Shown: positions 45,549 through 55,025 of the stretch, one piece after another
How the letters are laid out: each line of letters opens with the position of its first letter
How positions within the stretch are numbered: the first letter of the stretch is position 1
Source: an uncultured Alphaproteobacteria bacterium
GTDB lineage: Bacteria > Pseudomonadota > Alphaproteobacteria > Rhodobacterales > Rhodobacteraceae
Length of the DNA stretch: 64,000 nt
Assembly: GCA_902578545.1 (NCBI GenBank)
Contig: CACHDI010000005.1
Span: forward strand, 57,708 to 121,707
Reading direction: 5' to 3'
Program-made: the position numbers and the translations under genes
Notes under the pieces: generated by a model
Database searches by the model: none
The model's input: only the letters and a program-made list of their open reading frames with translations
Told to the model about the DNA's origin: nothing

Positions 45549-46835
45549 TTAGTTACAACGCTCTTTAATATTATTTTCTGCAGCATATTGAGAGCTATCT
45601 GCAAGTATCAATGGTTCGATAACACTTGCGTCTGAGTTCATGTATTCAGTGATAAATGACCAAGTACCTTTCTTTGCATCCCATTGCTGAATAGCAGCAG
45701 ATCCTTGACCTCCATGATTTTCACATGTTGCTTTAAAAGTTGGTGAAAAACCAGCAATTCCAATTGCAGCCATTTTTTCTTCTGACATTTCAAGATTTTC
45801 CAGACCATCGCGCATCATTGTAGGTGTAATTTTACTAACTCCATGAATTTTCTGAGCAGTTTTAGCGGCTTCTGTTGCCATGATTGCTGCATACATTCCA
45901 CGGCTATATAAAACCGTACCTACATTTGATCCATCTCCAGCACCAAGTCCTTTATCAATTACATACTTTCTCATATCGTCATAAACAGGAAAGTTATCAC
46001 CTGGAGCGTGCATTGCAAGAGACTTATATCCATGAGCAGCTTCACCGGCAGGAAGTACGTCATTTTCAGAACCAGACCACCAAACTCCTATAAAGTTTTC
46101 CATTGGAAATCTAATATTAGCTGCTTCTTGGATTGCAACAGAGTTCATAACACCCCATCCCCACATAAAAATGTAGTCGGGTCTTTCTCTTCTAATCTGG
46201 AGCCATTGAGACTTCTGTTCTTGACCAGGATGATCCACTGGAAGAAGTGAAAGCTCAAATTTGTGTTTTTCACTCAATGCCTCTAGTGTTCTAATTGGTT
46301 CCTTACCATATGCAGAATTGTGATAAACGAGAGCAATTTTTTTACCCTCCAATGATCCACCACTCATATCCATAGCATGCTTTGTTGCTATACTTGCTGC
46401 ATCCCAGTAGGTGCCTGGAAAGTTAAATACCCATTTAAAGACTTTACCGTTTCTACCAGAAGTTCTCCCATAACCAGAAGATAAAATTGGAATGCTATCT
46501 GCTGCTGACTTTGGGATAAGCTGATATGTTATTCCTGTTGAAAGTGGTTGATAAACCAAAGAACCTTCACCTTTTGTAGACTCATAGCATTCTACACCTT
46601 TTTCCGTATTATATGCGGTTTCACATTTAACAACTCGAATTGGTTCACCACCAAGACCCCCGTCTCGCTCATTTAAAAGCGTAAAATAATCTTCATAACC
46701 ATCAGCAAAAGGAATCCCGTTTGGTCCATAAGGACCAGTTCGATAGCTTAAGGATGGAAATACTAATTCTGCTAGAACTGGGGACACTAAAAATAAGGTT
46801 GCCAGTGCAGAAAAAATTGTTTTTTTAAAGTTCAT
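45549..46835 (-). CDS. Liv-type ABC transporter substrate-binding protein
   Basis: A 428-residue Peripla_BP_6 protein with signal peptide MNFKKTIFSALATLFLVSPV and cleavage near VLA. SYRTGPYGPNGIPFADGYED and LVYHNSAYGKEPIRTLEALS are typical of the branch that takes up aromatic or other organic acids, larger than LivK. It has its own candidate promoter and a terminator, so it is likely expressed above the membrane components. Flanking acyl-CoA ligases suggest a carboxylic acid ligand, not a branched-chain amino acid. Confidence 0.9.
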   Translation of the reverse strand: MNFKKTIFSALATLFLVSPVLAELVFPSLSYRTGPYGPNGIPFADGYEDYFTLLNERDGGLGGEPIRVVKCETAYNTEKGVECYESTKGEGSLVYQPLSTGITYQLIPKSAADSIPILSSGYGRTSGRNGKVFKWVFNFPGTYWDAASIATKHAMDMSGGSLEGKKIALVYHNSAYGKEPIRTLEALSEKHKFELSLLPVDHPGQEQKSQWLQIRRERPDYIFMWGWGVMNSVAIQEAANIRFPMENFIGVWWSGSENDVLPAGEAAHGYKSLAMHAPGDNFPVYDDMRKYVIDKGLGAGDGSNVGTVLYSRGMYAAIMATEAAKTAQKIHGVSKITPTMMRDGLENLEMSEEKMAAIGIAGFSPTFKATCENHGGQGSAAIQQWDAKKGTWSFITEYMNSDASVIEPLILADSSQYAAENNIKERCN

Positions 46836-46871
46836 GTTTCCCTCTCTTTTAATTTGTCTATTGACCCTTTA

Positions 46872-46900
46872 ATTACACCTTTTACTTGAACTAAAGTCAA
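46872..46900 (-). promoter_or_regulatory. Candidate sigma70 promoter of the Liv-type binding-protein gene
   Basis: On the minus strand TTGACT (46895-46900) and TGTAAT (46872-46877) are separated by exactly 17 bases, each five of six to consensus. The predicted transcript starts about 30 bases before the ATG at 46835. It lies between livM and the binding-protein gene, giving that gene its own promoter. Confidence 0.55.
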
Positions 46901-46958
46901 TATACTGAATTGCTGATTAAATGTCGCATTTTTGATTTTGTTATTATTTAACAATTTT

Positions 46959-48035
46959 TTAATATGGAAATGGCCAAATTCTAAGTTTTTGTTTAAGTAA
47001 ATTCCAAAGTTGAGCCAAACCATGAGGTTCAACAATAAGAAAAAATATAATTAATCCCCCAATTATTATAAATTCAAAATGAGCAGCAATATCTACAGAC
47101 CATCCAAATTGTAGAACTAATAAATTTTTCAAAGCAACTGGCAATAAAACCATAAAAGCAGCACCAGCAAATGATCCAAATATAGAACCTAATCCACCAA
47201 TGATAACCATAAATAAAACTATAAAAGACTTTTGTATACTAAAAGCTTCTGTTGGTTCAACAGCTCCTAAATATACAGAAAAAAATAACGCACCAGCTAC
47301 ACCCACATAAAAAGAACTAATAGCAAATGCAGAAAGTTTTGCAATCAAAGGGTTAACACCTATAATTTCAGCAGCAATATCCATATCCCTGATTGCCATC
47401 CAGCTTCTACCAATCTTTCCTCTCGTAAGATTTCTAGCTATCCAAGCCAATAAAAAAACAAACAGAAAACAAAAAAGATATTTAGCTGCTGGAGTAGATT
47501 CTGAACCAGTAATAAAAAAACTACCTACACTTCTACTGGGAGCAGTTATCATTCCAGTAGCAGAGTAATTATAAAACCAACCTACTTTGTTAAATAACCA
47601 TATCAAAAAAAACTGCGCAGCCAAAGTTGCAACTGCTAAATAAAATCCTTTAATCCTAAGACTTGGCAATCCGAATAAAGTACCCACAAAAGCAGTAACA
47701 AAACCTGATAAAATTATAACAAAAAAGATATTCAAATCAGGGAAAGCAGTCATGAATTTATATGAGGCATAGGCTCCCACAGCCATAAATCCACCTGTTC
47801 CTAAACTTACTTGACCACAGTAACCAGTCAAAATATTTAGTCCCAAAGCAGCAATAGCATATATTAAGAATGGTAAAAAAACAGCATTAGCCCAATAATC
47901 ATTGATAATAAAAGGAATAAATAATAATCCGACAATAATAACAAAATAATATCTATACCTATCAAATTTTATAGGAAAGGTGTGACTATCCTGAGCATAT
48001 GATGTTTTAAATTCGCCAACTTCTCTATATAACAT
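46959..48035 (-). CDS. LivM-type ABC transporter permease
   Basis: A 358-residue polytopic membrane protein with about 8-10 helices. The family core GLNILTGYCGQVSLGTGGFM and GRSWMAIRDMDIAAEIIGVN (the cytoplasmic coupling loop) are clear, as is GGLGSIFGSFAGAAFMVLLP near the C-terminus. It starts 2 bases after the LivH-type gene. The N-terminal 25 residues (REVGEFKTSYAQDSHTF) are an extra hydrophilic lead also common in this transporter branch. Confidence 0.92.
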   Translation of the reverse strand: MLYREVGEFKTSYAQDSHTFPIKFDRYRYYFVIIVGLLFIPFIINDYWANAVFLPFLIYAIAALGLNILTGYCGQVSLGTGGFMAVGAYASYKFMTAFPDLNIFFVIILSGFVTAFVGTLFGLPSLRIKGFYLAVATLAAQFFLIWLFNKVGWFYNYSATGMITAPSRSVGSFFITGSESTPAAKYLFCFLFVFLLAWIARNLTRGKIGRSWMAIRDMDIAAEIIGVNPLIAKLSAFAISSFYVGVAGALFFSVYLGAVEPTEAFSIQKSFIVLFMVIIGGLGSIFGSFAGAAFMVLLPVALKNLLVLQFGWSVDIAAHFEFIIIGGLIIFFLIVEPHGLAQLWNLLKQKLRIWPFPY

Positions 48036-48037
48036 TT

Positions 48038-49042
48038 CTAAACTCTTTCTATGATTTTCTCACCAAATAATCCCTGAGGCCTAAAAACTAAAAATAAGAG
48101 TGCTAATACATAAGCGAACCAGTTTTCAGTAGCTCCACCAATGATAGGAGCCATGAAAAATTCAAACAATTTTTCTCCAGCGCCAATTATTAAACCTCCA
48201 ATAATTGCACCAGGTATTGAAGTAAAGCCACCCAGCATTAATACTGGTAATGCTTTTAGTGCTATTAACGATAAAGAAAATTGAACGCCTGACTTAGCAC
48301 CCCACATCATTCCAGCTACCAAAGCCACAAATCCAGAAATTGACCATACCAGTACCCAAATCACTCTCAAACTTATACCTACAGAAAGAGCTGCCTGATG
48401 ATCATCAGCAACTGCTCTAAGTGCTCTACCTGATTTCGTGTACTGAGAAAAGATAGTTAAAAATAATACTAAACTTACAGCAATAATTGCAGCCCATACA
48501 TCTAATAAATCAACATACATACCATAGAATTTTTCACCTTCAGCAGCCCAACCTATTGTAAAGTCTTCAAACCATAACGATCCTCCCTGAGGAATACCCA
48601 CATTTAATGTTTTTACATCAGATCCCCACATTAAATCACCAAAACCCTCCATAAAATATGCGAGTCCAATAGTCGCCATAAACAAAATTATTGGTTCTTG
48701 ATTAACTAAATGCTTTAGGATTAATTTCTCCACAAGTATAGCAAATAAAACCATTACAAGAATTGTAAAAATTATTGCTGCAATGGCAGGTAATGTCCAA
48801 TCAAAGTGGTGTACTTTGGTCCCAAAGACTGCATTTATAAGATGTGCGAAAGGAACCCTTCCTTCTTGGAGCCCAACCAAAGTAAGTGCTGCAAATAAAG
48901 CCATTACACCCTGAGCATAATTAAAAATACCTGAGGCTTTAAAAATAAGTACAAAACCTAATGCTACTAAGGAATAGAGAACACCAGCCATTAAACCATT
49001 TAATATTACTTCAATAGTATATAAAAATTCAGCACTCATCAT
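48038..49042 (-). CDS. LivH-type ABC transporter permease
   Basis: A 334-residue inner-membrane permease. NGLMAGVLYSLVALGFVLIF and NYAQGVMALFAALTL are the N-terminal LivH signature. SGRALRAVADDHQAALSVGI is the coupling loop. GGFTSIPGAIIGGLIIG follows. A central loop of about 40 residues (WFEDFTIGWAAEGEKFYGMY) is longer than in LivH of E. coli and fits the aromatic/organic acid branch. Two adjacent ATGs at the start make 49042 or 49039 possible. Confidence 0.92.
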   Translation of the reverse strand: MMSAEFLYTIEVILNGLMAGVLYSLVALGFVLIFKASGIFNYAQGVMALFAALTLVGLQEGRVPFAHLINAVFGTKVHHFDWTLPAIAAIIFTILVMVLFAILVEKLILKHLVNQEPIILFMATIGLAYFMEGFGDLMWGSDVKTLNVGIPQGGSLWFEDFTIGWAAEGEKFYGMYVDLLDVWAAIIAVSLVLFLTIFSQYTKSGRALRAVADDHQAALSVGISLRVIWVLVWSISGFVALVAGMMWGAKSGVQFSLSLIALKALPVLMLGGFTSIPGAIIGGLIIGAGEKLFEFFMAPIIGGATENWFAYVLALLFLVFRPQGLFGEKIIERV

Positions 49043-49048
49043 AAACTC

Positions 49049-49831
49049 CTAATGTTCTGAAACACCTAAATATGCATCAATTACTGATTGATTATTACGA
49101 ACTTCATCAGGAGTACCGTCACCAATCTTCTTTCCATAATCCATTACAACTACTCGATCAGAAATATCCATAACAACACCCATATCATGCTCTATTAAAG
49201 CTACCGTGGTACCAAATTCATTATTAACATCTAATATATAACGACTCATATCTTCTTTTTCCTCTACATTCATACCAGCCATGGGTTCATCAAGGAGTAA
49301 TAATTCTGGTTCAGCAGCTAACGCCCGTCCTAATTCAACCCTTTTTTGTAAACCATAAGGAAGTGCCCCCACAGGAGTTTTACGGATATGTTGTATTTCT
49401 AAGAAATCAATAACTTTTTCAACTACTTCTCTATTTTCATATTCTTCTTTCGAAGCTCCACCTTCCCAAATCATTTGAGAAAAGATGCTTTTTTTCATAT
49501 GCGTAAATCTTCCAGTCATTATATTGTCTAAAGCAGTCATGCCTTTAAAAAGAGCAATATTTTGAAAAGTTCTAGCTATACCTTGATGAGCAATTTGATA
49601 TGGTTTCATTGATTTTCTTTTTTGGCCACGAAACCATACTTCTCCTTCTTGAGGATGATAAAATCCATTTATAACATTTAACATAGAAGACTTACCAGCA
49701 CCATTAGGACCAATAATCGCTCTTATTTCACCTTTAAAGATATCAAATGATATGTTTTGAATAGCTACCACACCACCAAAACGTAAAACAATATTTTTGA
49801 TATCCATCATTTTATCACTATTCTGGTTCAT
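49049..49831 (-). CDS. LivG-type ABC transporter ATPase
   Basis: A 260-residue ATPase with Walker A GPNGAGKSS, divergent signature LPYGLQKRVELGRAL and Walker B LLLDEPMAGMN, which are normal for LivG. NGFYHPQEGEVWFRGQKR and RTFQNIALFKGMTALDN also match. The start overlaps the end of the upstream acyl-CoA synthetase gene by 4 bases, which ties transport to CoA activation in one operon. Confidence 0.93.
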   Translation of the reverse strand: MNQNSDKMMDIKNIVLRFGGVVAIQNISFDIFKGEIRAIIGPNGAGKSSMLNVINGFYHPQEGEVWFRGQKRKSMKPYQIAHQGIARTFQNIALFKGMTALDNIMTGRFTHMKKSIFSQMIWEGGASKEEYENREVVEKVIDFLEIQHIRKTPVGALPYGLQKRVELGRALAAEPELLLLDEPMAGMNVEEKEDMSRYILDVNNEFGTTVALIEHDMGVVMDISDRVVVMDYGKKIGDGTPDEVRNNQSVIDAYLGVSEH

Positions 49832-51777
49832 GCAACTTCTGCCTTTTCAAAAGTTTCTTTTAGCTCTTGAATTTTAACTGAGGCCGATATTTTACCTTTT
49901 CTGCCATCTTCATAGGTTACTTCAGTTTCAGTGTAAATTTCTTTTGAACCGTCATATAAAGCTTTTATTAAGTCAGAATACTTATCACTAACAAGATTTC
50001 TTCTTACTTTCCTAGTTCTTGTGATCTCTCCATCATCAGGGTCTAATTCTTTATGAAGAACTAAGAACCTTCTTATTTGACAATTAGATAAATTCTGATC
50101 CTTAGATAATGAAGAATTTACTTCTCTTATATGTTCAGCAACCATTTTGTAAACCTCAGGGTGGCCTGCAAGTTCTTGATATGATGCATAAGAAATATTA
50201 TTTTTTTCTGCCCAATTTCCTACAGCTGTCAGATCAATATTGATCATAGCAACACAATACTCTTTTCCAGACCCAAATAAAACTGCTTCCAATATATTTG
50301 GATAGAACTTTAGCTTATTTTCAACATACTTTGGAGCAAATAAAGATCCCTGTTTTAGTTTACCAACATCCTTTGCTCTATCAATAATTTTAAGGTGACC
50401 CGTTTCCTGATCTATAAATCCCGCATCACCTGTAGAAACCCATCCTTCTTTATCTTTGGTTTTTTTTGTATTTGCTGGGTCTTTAAAATATTCAACAAAT
50501 GAACCAGGTGAACGATAAAGAACTTCACCAGTTTTGGATATTTTTAACTCAACTCCACTAACTGGAACTCCAACCGTTTCAGGATGAACCTGTCTATCGG
50601 GCTGACAAGTAACAAAAACACAAGCTTCAGTTTGTCCATAAAGTTGTTTTAAGTTAATTCCAAGAGATCTAAAAAATTGGAATATTTCAGGACCGATTGC
50701 TTCCCCAGCAGTGTATCCAACTTTTGTTTTTGTTAGACCCATACGATTTTTTAAAGGTCCATAAATAAAGAGTTCACCAAAGAAATATTTAATCCTGTTT
50801 ACTAATCCCACACTCTTATTTTCCAAAATTTTCTCACCATTTTCTTTGGCAATAGACATGAAATAATCGAATAATTTTCTTTTAACAGAACTAGCGTCAT
50901 CTATTTTCAGATTAACAGAAGTTAATAAAGATTCAAAAAATCGTGGAGGACCAAAAAAATAACTTGGACCAATTTCTCGCATGTCATCATGCAAAGTTTC
51001 TGAACTTTCAGGACAACATATACACATGCCAGATTGAAGACCTAAACCCATTGAGAAAGCAAAATCACCTACCCATGCCATCGGTAAATAACAAATTAAT
51101 GAAAAGTCACTATTTATGTTATCGAATACAATACCAGCTTTACCACTTTCGATAACATTTCTATTTGATAAAACAACACCTTTTGATCTTCCTGTAGTGC
51201 CTGAAGTATATAACAAAATAGATTTAGTATCTAAATTTTGTTTGGATTGTCTATTTTTCAATTCAGTTTGAAGTTTAGAAACATTTTCAATATTTTTTAA
51301 TGTAAAAACATCATTTAAAGAATATAGATTATTATTTTTATAATTTCTAAGTCCCCTAGGGTCTAGATATATGATATTTTTTAATGAAGTAATATCCTTT
51401 TTAATTTCTAATAATTTGTCAACTTGCTCTTGGTTCTCAACAATTGCCATTTTTGCAGAGCAATGAGAAATTGGAAAAATCATCTCTTGTGCTACAGAAT
51501 CCTGATATAATGGCGTTGGTATTGCACCTACGTTTTGTGCTGCAATAATAGACCAATAGAGGTGAGGTCTATTGCGCCCAATAATACATATATGTTCACC
51601 TTCTTTTATCCCTAAGTTTATCAGACCAAGAGACATGTTATTTACATGTTCATGAACTTCTCTCCAATTCCAAGATTGCCAAATACCAAACTCTTTCTCT
51701 CTAAAAGCTGGTTTTTCACCGAATTTAATTGAATTTCTTTCAAGTATTGCAGGTAGGGTATTTAAATTTTCAGTCAA
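49828..51777 (-). CDS. Long-chain-type AMP-forming acyl-CoA synthetase
   Basis: A 649-residue adenylate-forming ligase of the long-chain acyl-CoA synthetase group. P-loop ILLYTSGTTGRSKGVVLSNR, then YGQTEACVFVTCQPD, and WVSTGDAGFIDQETGHLKII. It begins with TTG directly after an in-frame TAA stop, so no longer form exists. It is the first gene of the Liv-type operon. Such pairs activate the imported acid to a CoA ester on entry. Whether the substrate is a fatty acid or an aromatic acid is open. Confidence 0.88.
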   Translation of the reverse strand: MTENLNTLPAILERNSIKFGEKPAFREKEFGIWQSWNWREVHEHVNNMSLGLINLGIKEGEHICIIGRNRPHLYWSIIAAQNVGAIPTPLYQDSVAQEMIFPISHCSAKMAIVENQEQVDKLLEIKKDITSLKNIIYLDPRGLRNYKNNNLYSLNDVFTLKNIENVSKLQTELKNRQSKQNLDTKSILLYTSGTTGRSKGVVLSNRNVIESGKAGIVFDNINSDFSLICYLPMAWVGDFAFSMGLGLQSGMCICCPESSETLHDDMREIGPSYFFGPPRFFESLLTSVNLKIDDASSVKRKLFDYFMSIAKENGEKILENKSVGLVNRIKYFFGELFIYGPLKNRMGLTKTKVGYTAGEAIGPEIFQFFRSLGINLKQLYGQTEACVFVTCQPDRQVHPETVGVPVSGVELKISKTGEVLYRSPGSFVEYFKDPANTKKTKDKEGWVSTGDAGFIDQETGHLKIIDRAKDVGKLKQGSLFAPKYVENKLKFYPNILEAVLFGSGKEYCVAMINIDLTAVGNWAEKNNISYASYQELAGHPEVYKMVAEHIREVNSSLSKDQNLSNCQIRRFLVLHKELDPDDGEITRTRKVRRNLVSDKYSDLIKALYDGSKEIYTETEVTYEDGRKGKISASVKIQELKETFEKAEVA

Positions 51778-51869
51778 TTAAAATAAGTCCATTAATTTAT
51801 TCAAGATTAGAAAAATCATATATATTTTTTTTAATAATCTTTTGCAAGTACTCTTTTAATTACTTGAAA

Positions 51870-52826
51870 TTATTTACTCGCCAAAATACATAATATCTCA
51901 AAAAGTATTGAAGAACCTAGAAATGCTGTTCCTCCACTTTGATCAAAAGGTGGTGAAATTTCTACCAAATCAGCACCAATTAAATTAATGCCTGAAAGTT
52001 TCCTTATGACATCTAATGCTTGGAAAGAATTTGGACCACCAACCTCAGGAGTACCAGTACCAGGAGCGAAAGCTGGATCTATAAAATCAATATCATATGA
52101 AAGATAAGTTTCTTTATTACCCAAAATTGATTTAACTTCGCTCATCACATCAGAGACTCCTCTATCAAAAAATTCTTCAATTGTGATAATTCTAATTCCT
52201 TCTGTAAGTGCAAAGTCCCTATCTTCACTGTCATAGTTAGTTCCCCTTATACCAACTTGAACAGTTCTTCTAGGATCAATAAGATTTTCTTCAATTGCAC
52301 GTCTAAATGGTGTTCCATGTGTATACATTTGACCATTAAAATAACTATGAAATAAATCTGTGTGACTATCAAATTGTATTAAACCAAAAGGGTCTTTCTT
52401 TTTCAAAGATCTAAGAATTGGTAAAGAACACAAATGGTCACCCCCAACAGTCATTGGTAAAATATCTAAATCGACAATTTTTGAAAAATAATTTTCAAAT
52501 CTTTTTAAAGTATCTTCCAGACTAGCGGGATTCGGTGCCACATCTCCCAAATCAGCACAATTTTTTAAATCAAAAGGCCTTATTTTATTAACACCATGTT
52601 GTGCTCTAATCATAGTAGACATATCCCTAACTTGTCTTGGACCGTGCCTTGGACCTGGTCTGTTGGTAGTTCCAGCATCCCATGGCGCCCCAATTATCCC
52701 AATATCTACCTCAGAAATTTTTTTATCACTTAACCCAACGTTTGGAAGCCTCATAAAAGTTGGCATTCCTGCAAATCGAGGCAATTCAAAACCTGAAATT
52801 GGTTGAAAAAAAATATTATTTTTCAT
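51870..52826 (-). CDS. Guanidinobutyrase/guanidinopropionase-like ureohydrolase
   Basis: A 318-residue manganese ureohydrolase, distinct from the one at 36533. Its N-terminus, LPRFAGMPTFMRLP, and NRPGPRHGPRQVRDMSTMIR match Pseudomonas GbuA/GpuA. Metal motifs are GGDHLC, DSHTD and SYDIDFIDPAFAPGTGTPEVGG. It probably hydrolyses 4-guanidinobutyrate to GABA and urea, completing the AruH-AruI route, or a related guanidino acid. GGAG precedes the ATG. It is the last gene of a kinase-ureohydrolase pair. Confidence 0.88.
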   Translation of the reverse strand: MKNNIFFQPISGFELPRFAGMPTFMRLPNVGLSDKKISEVDIGIIGAPWDAGTTNRPGPRHGPRQVRDMSTMIRAQHGVNKIRPFDLKNCADLGDVAPNPASLEDTLKRFENYFSKIVDLDILPMTVGGDHLCSLPILRSLKKKDPFGLIQFDSHTDLFHSYFNGQMYTHGTPFRRAIEENLIDPRRTVQVGIRGTNYDSEDRDFALTEGIRIITIEEFFDRGVSDVMSEVKSILGNKETYLSYDIDFIDPAFAPGTGTPEVGGPNSFQALDVIRKLSGINLIGADLVEISPPFDQSGGTAFLGSSILFEILCILASK

Positions 52827-52843
52827 ATCAGTTCTCCATACCT

Positions 52844-54130
52844 TTAATAATTTATAATGATTGCCCGAAAATCATTTACATTCGTGCCTGTTGGTCCAGT
52901 AACAAATAAATCACCACTTTTTTTAAAAGCCAAATATGAATTATTTTCTAATAAAAGTACTTCTGGACTTAATTTTTTATTTCTTATTTTTAATAATGTA
53001 TTTTCATCAATAATTGCACCAGCATTATTCTCAGTACCATCAATACCATCCGTATCAGCTGCTATAGCAAAAAAAGATCTTATTTTTAATAATTCAAATT
53101 GAATAGCTAGACTTAAAAGATATTCAGTATTTCTACCTCCTTTGCCTTTATCATTTTTAATTGTAACAGAAGTCTCTCCTCCAGAAAAAAAACAAAACTT
53201 TCTGGCAGAATTTTTTGAATTATTTACTTCCATAAAATCCTTTATATAGGAAGCATGTTTCTTTGCTACATCAACTGCCTCCCCTTGACTTTCATCTGAT
53301 ATAATTACAGCTTCCAAATTCATTGATTTAGCTAATTTACAGACAGATTTCATCGATTGTTTTGCAGAGGCCAACAAAATATCAGAATTTTTTTTAAAGA
53401 TTAAATCATTTATATTTGGGATTTCATTATTATGACTTTTTATATGATTGAGTATTTTTTCTGGTAGAACAACTTTATATTTATTTAAACAATTAATAGC
53501 ATCTGAAGCTCCACCATTACTAGGTAATGTTGGCCCCGACGCTACTTGAGTAATATCATCACCAGGAATATCTGATACGACCAAAGTTTTTATTTTTGAT
53601 GGATATGCAATTCTTGCTAGCCTGCCCCCTTTTATCATTGAAAAATTTTTTCTAATAAGATTAATTTCTTGAATAGTCATTCCTGAATTTATTATTTTTT
53701 TATTCAAAAGTATTTCATCTTTTAATGAAAATCCTTCTGGAGGAGCAGGTAAAAGTGCTGAGCCTCCACCTGAAACAACAAATAATAATAAATCGTTTTC
53801 TTTAAGTTTCTTTACTTGAGTAATTAAAAATTGAGATGCGATAATCCCATTTTTGTTAGGAATAGGATGACCTGCAAAAAAAATTTTAAAATCTTTTAAG
53901 TTTTTTGGTATATTTTTTATTTTTGTGGATATTATAATACCTTCAAAGCGAGATTTTATTTTTGGTAGAATATGTTCACAATAAGGAATTGACGCCTTTC
54001 CAACACCAATAATTAGAATCTTTCCATTATTTTTTATACTTTTAATTTTTTTTAGACAAATTTCAGGAGTAGCTGCCTCTACATAATTAAGGAATAATTT
54101 GGTAAGCTTTTTCTTAAAAATCTGATTCAA
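52844..54130 (-). CDS. Glycerate 2-kinase (DUF4147 / TtuD-GckA family)
   Basis: A 428-residue protein of the MOFRL/DUF4147 family. N-terminal NNGKILIIGVGKASIPYCEH, central VVSGGGSALLPAPPEGFSL, then SMIKGGRLARIAYP and SDIPGDDITQVASGPT, and a C-terminal MOFRL block CFFSGGETSVTIKNDKGKGG with ADTDGIDGTENNAGA. It phosphorylates glycerate at C2 and so drains glycerate or hydroxypyruvate into glycolysis. It has a TTG start. It could use glycerate from the hydroxyacid dehydrogenase at 16704, but the genes are far apart. Confidence 0.92.
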   Translation of the reverse strand: MNQIFKKKLTKLFLNYVEAATPEICLKKIKSIKNNGKILIIGVGKASIPYCEHILPKIKSRFEGIIISTKIKNIPKNLKDFKIFFAGHPIPNKNGIIASQFLITQVKKLKENDLLLFVVSGGGSALLPAPPEGFSLKDEILLNKKIINSGMTIQEINLIRKNFSMIKGGRLARIAYPSKIKTLVVSDIPGDDITQVASGPTLPSNGGASDAINCLNKYKVVLPEKILNHIKSHNNEIPNINDLIFKKNSDILLASAKQSMKSVCKLAKSMNLEAVIISDESQGEAVDVAKKHASYIKDFMEVNNSKNSARKFCFFSGGETSVTIKNDKGKGGRNTEYLLSLAIQFELLKIRSFFAIAADTDGIDGTENNAGAIIDENTLLKIRNKKLSPEVLLLENNSYLAFKKSGDLFVTGPTGTNVNDFRAIIINY

Positions 54131-54145
54131 TGTTCTACTTTTCTA

Positions 54146-54886
54146 CTAAACATGCTGACCACCATTAATATGAACCTCAGCACCGCTAATGTAGCTTGAT
54201 TGATTATTACATAGAAAAAAAATAGTATTAGCAACTTCTTCTGGAAGGCCTAATCTTTTAAGAGGTATATCTTTTACTATCTTATCTGTACCTTCACTTA
54301 GAATATCTGTTTCAACTTCACCAGGGGCAATAGCATTTACTCTTACTTTAAGCGGACCAAAATCAGAGGCCATTTCTCTAGTTAAAGCCGATAATGCAGC
54401 TTTTGAAGTTGCATATGCAGGACCTGCAAATGGATGCACTCTACTCCCTGCTATTGATGTAACATTAACGATTGCCCCTTCGGCATTTGCCAATTCGTTT
54501 TGCAAGCCCCTAGCTAAAACCACAGATGCAAAAAAATTAACATGAAAAACTTGTCCCCAAGTTTTTAAATCAGTATTAAGCGTATTCAATCTAGAACCAT
54601 TTTTCCCCTTTGGAGAAATACCTGCATTATTAACTAAGGCATGTAATTTTGGTCCTATCCTTGATTTAATTTCTTCTATAGCTTCAATAGTTTGGTTAGG
54701 ATTTGATAAGTCGAGTTGAATGTGGTTTATTTCTCCACCAGGCCAAGGACATCTGTCATCAAAAGGATTTCTAGAACAAGTAATTACTCTCCAATTCTCA
54801 GACGCAAATTTTTTAACAGTTGCATGACCTATACCCCTACTAGCACCGGTTAAAACAACTATTTTCTGATTTCTTTCTGGTTCCAT
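54146..54886 (-). CDS. Short-chain dehydrogenase/reductase
   Basis: A 246-residue classical SDR. Cofactor motif TGASRGIG near residue 14, NNAG at about 87, catalytic Ser in VTSIAGS and Tyr/Lys in YATSKAAL. NGGQHV at the C-terminus is usual. It is upstream of glycerate kinase by 15 bases on the same strand and may supply its substrate or process an amino-acid-derived ketone. Substrate unknown. Confidence 0.9.
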   Translation of the reverse strand: MEPERNQKIVVLTGASRGIGHATVKKFASENWRVITCSRNPFDDRCPWPGGEINHIQLDLSNPNQTIEAIEEIKSRIGPKLHALVNNAGISPKGKNGSRLNTLNTDLKTWGQVFHVNFFASVVLARGLQNELANAEGAIVNVTSIAGSRVHPFAGPAYATSKAALSALTREMASDFGPLKVRVNAIAPGEVETDILSEGTDKIVKDIPLKRLGLPEEVANTIFFLCNNQSSYISGAEVHINGGQHV

Positions 54887-55025
54887 TTATATTCATAAAA
54901 AACAGACTTTGCTTGTGAGCTACAATCCAAATAATAATGTATCATAGTCTACTTTTTGATTAAAAATAATCAAGTTTTAAATATTAAAGATTTTTATTTC
55001 AAAACAAAATTTAAAGAATTATTTT

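Noticed and set aside
51781..51869. CAAGTA/TACTTG inverted repeat after the GbuA-like gene as a terminator
   Set aside because: Stem of only six A/T-rich pairs, a 10-11 base loop and no adjacent T tract.
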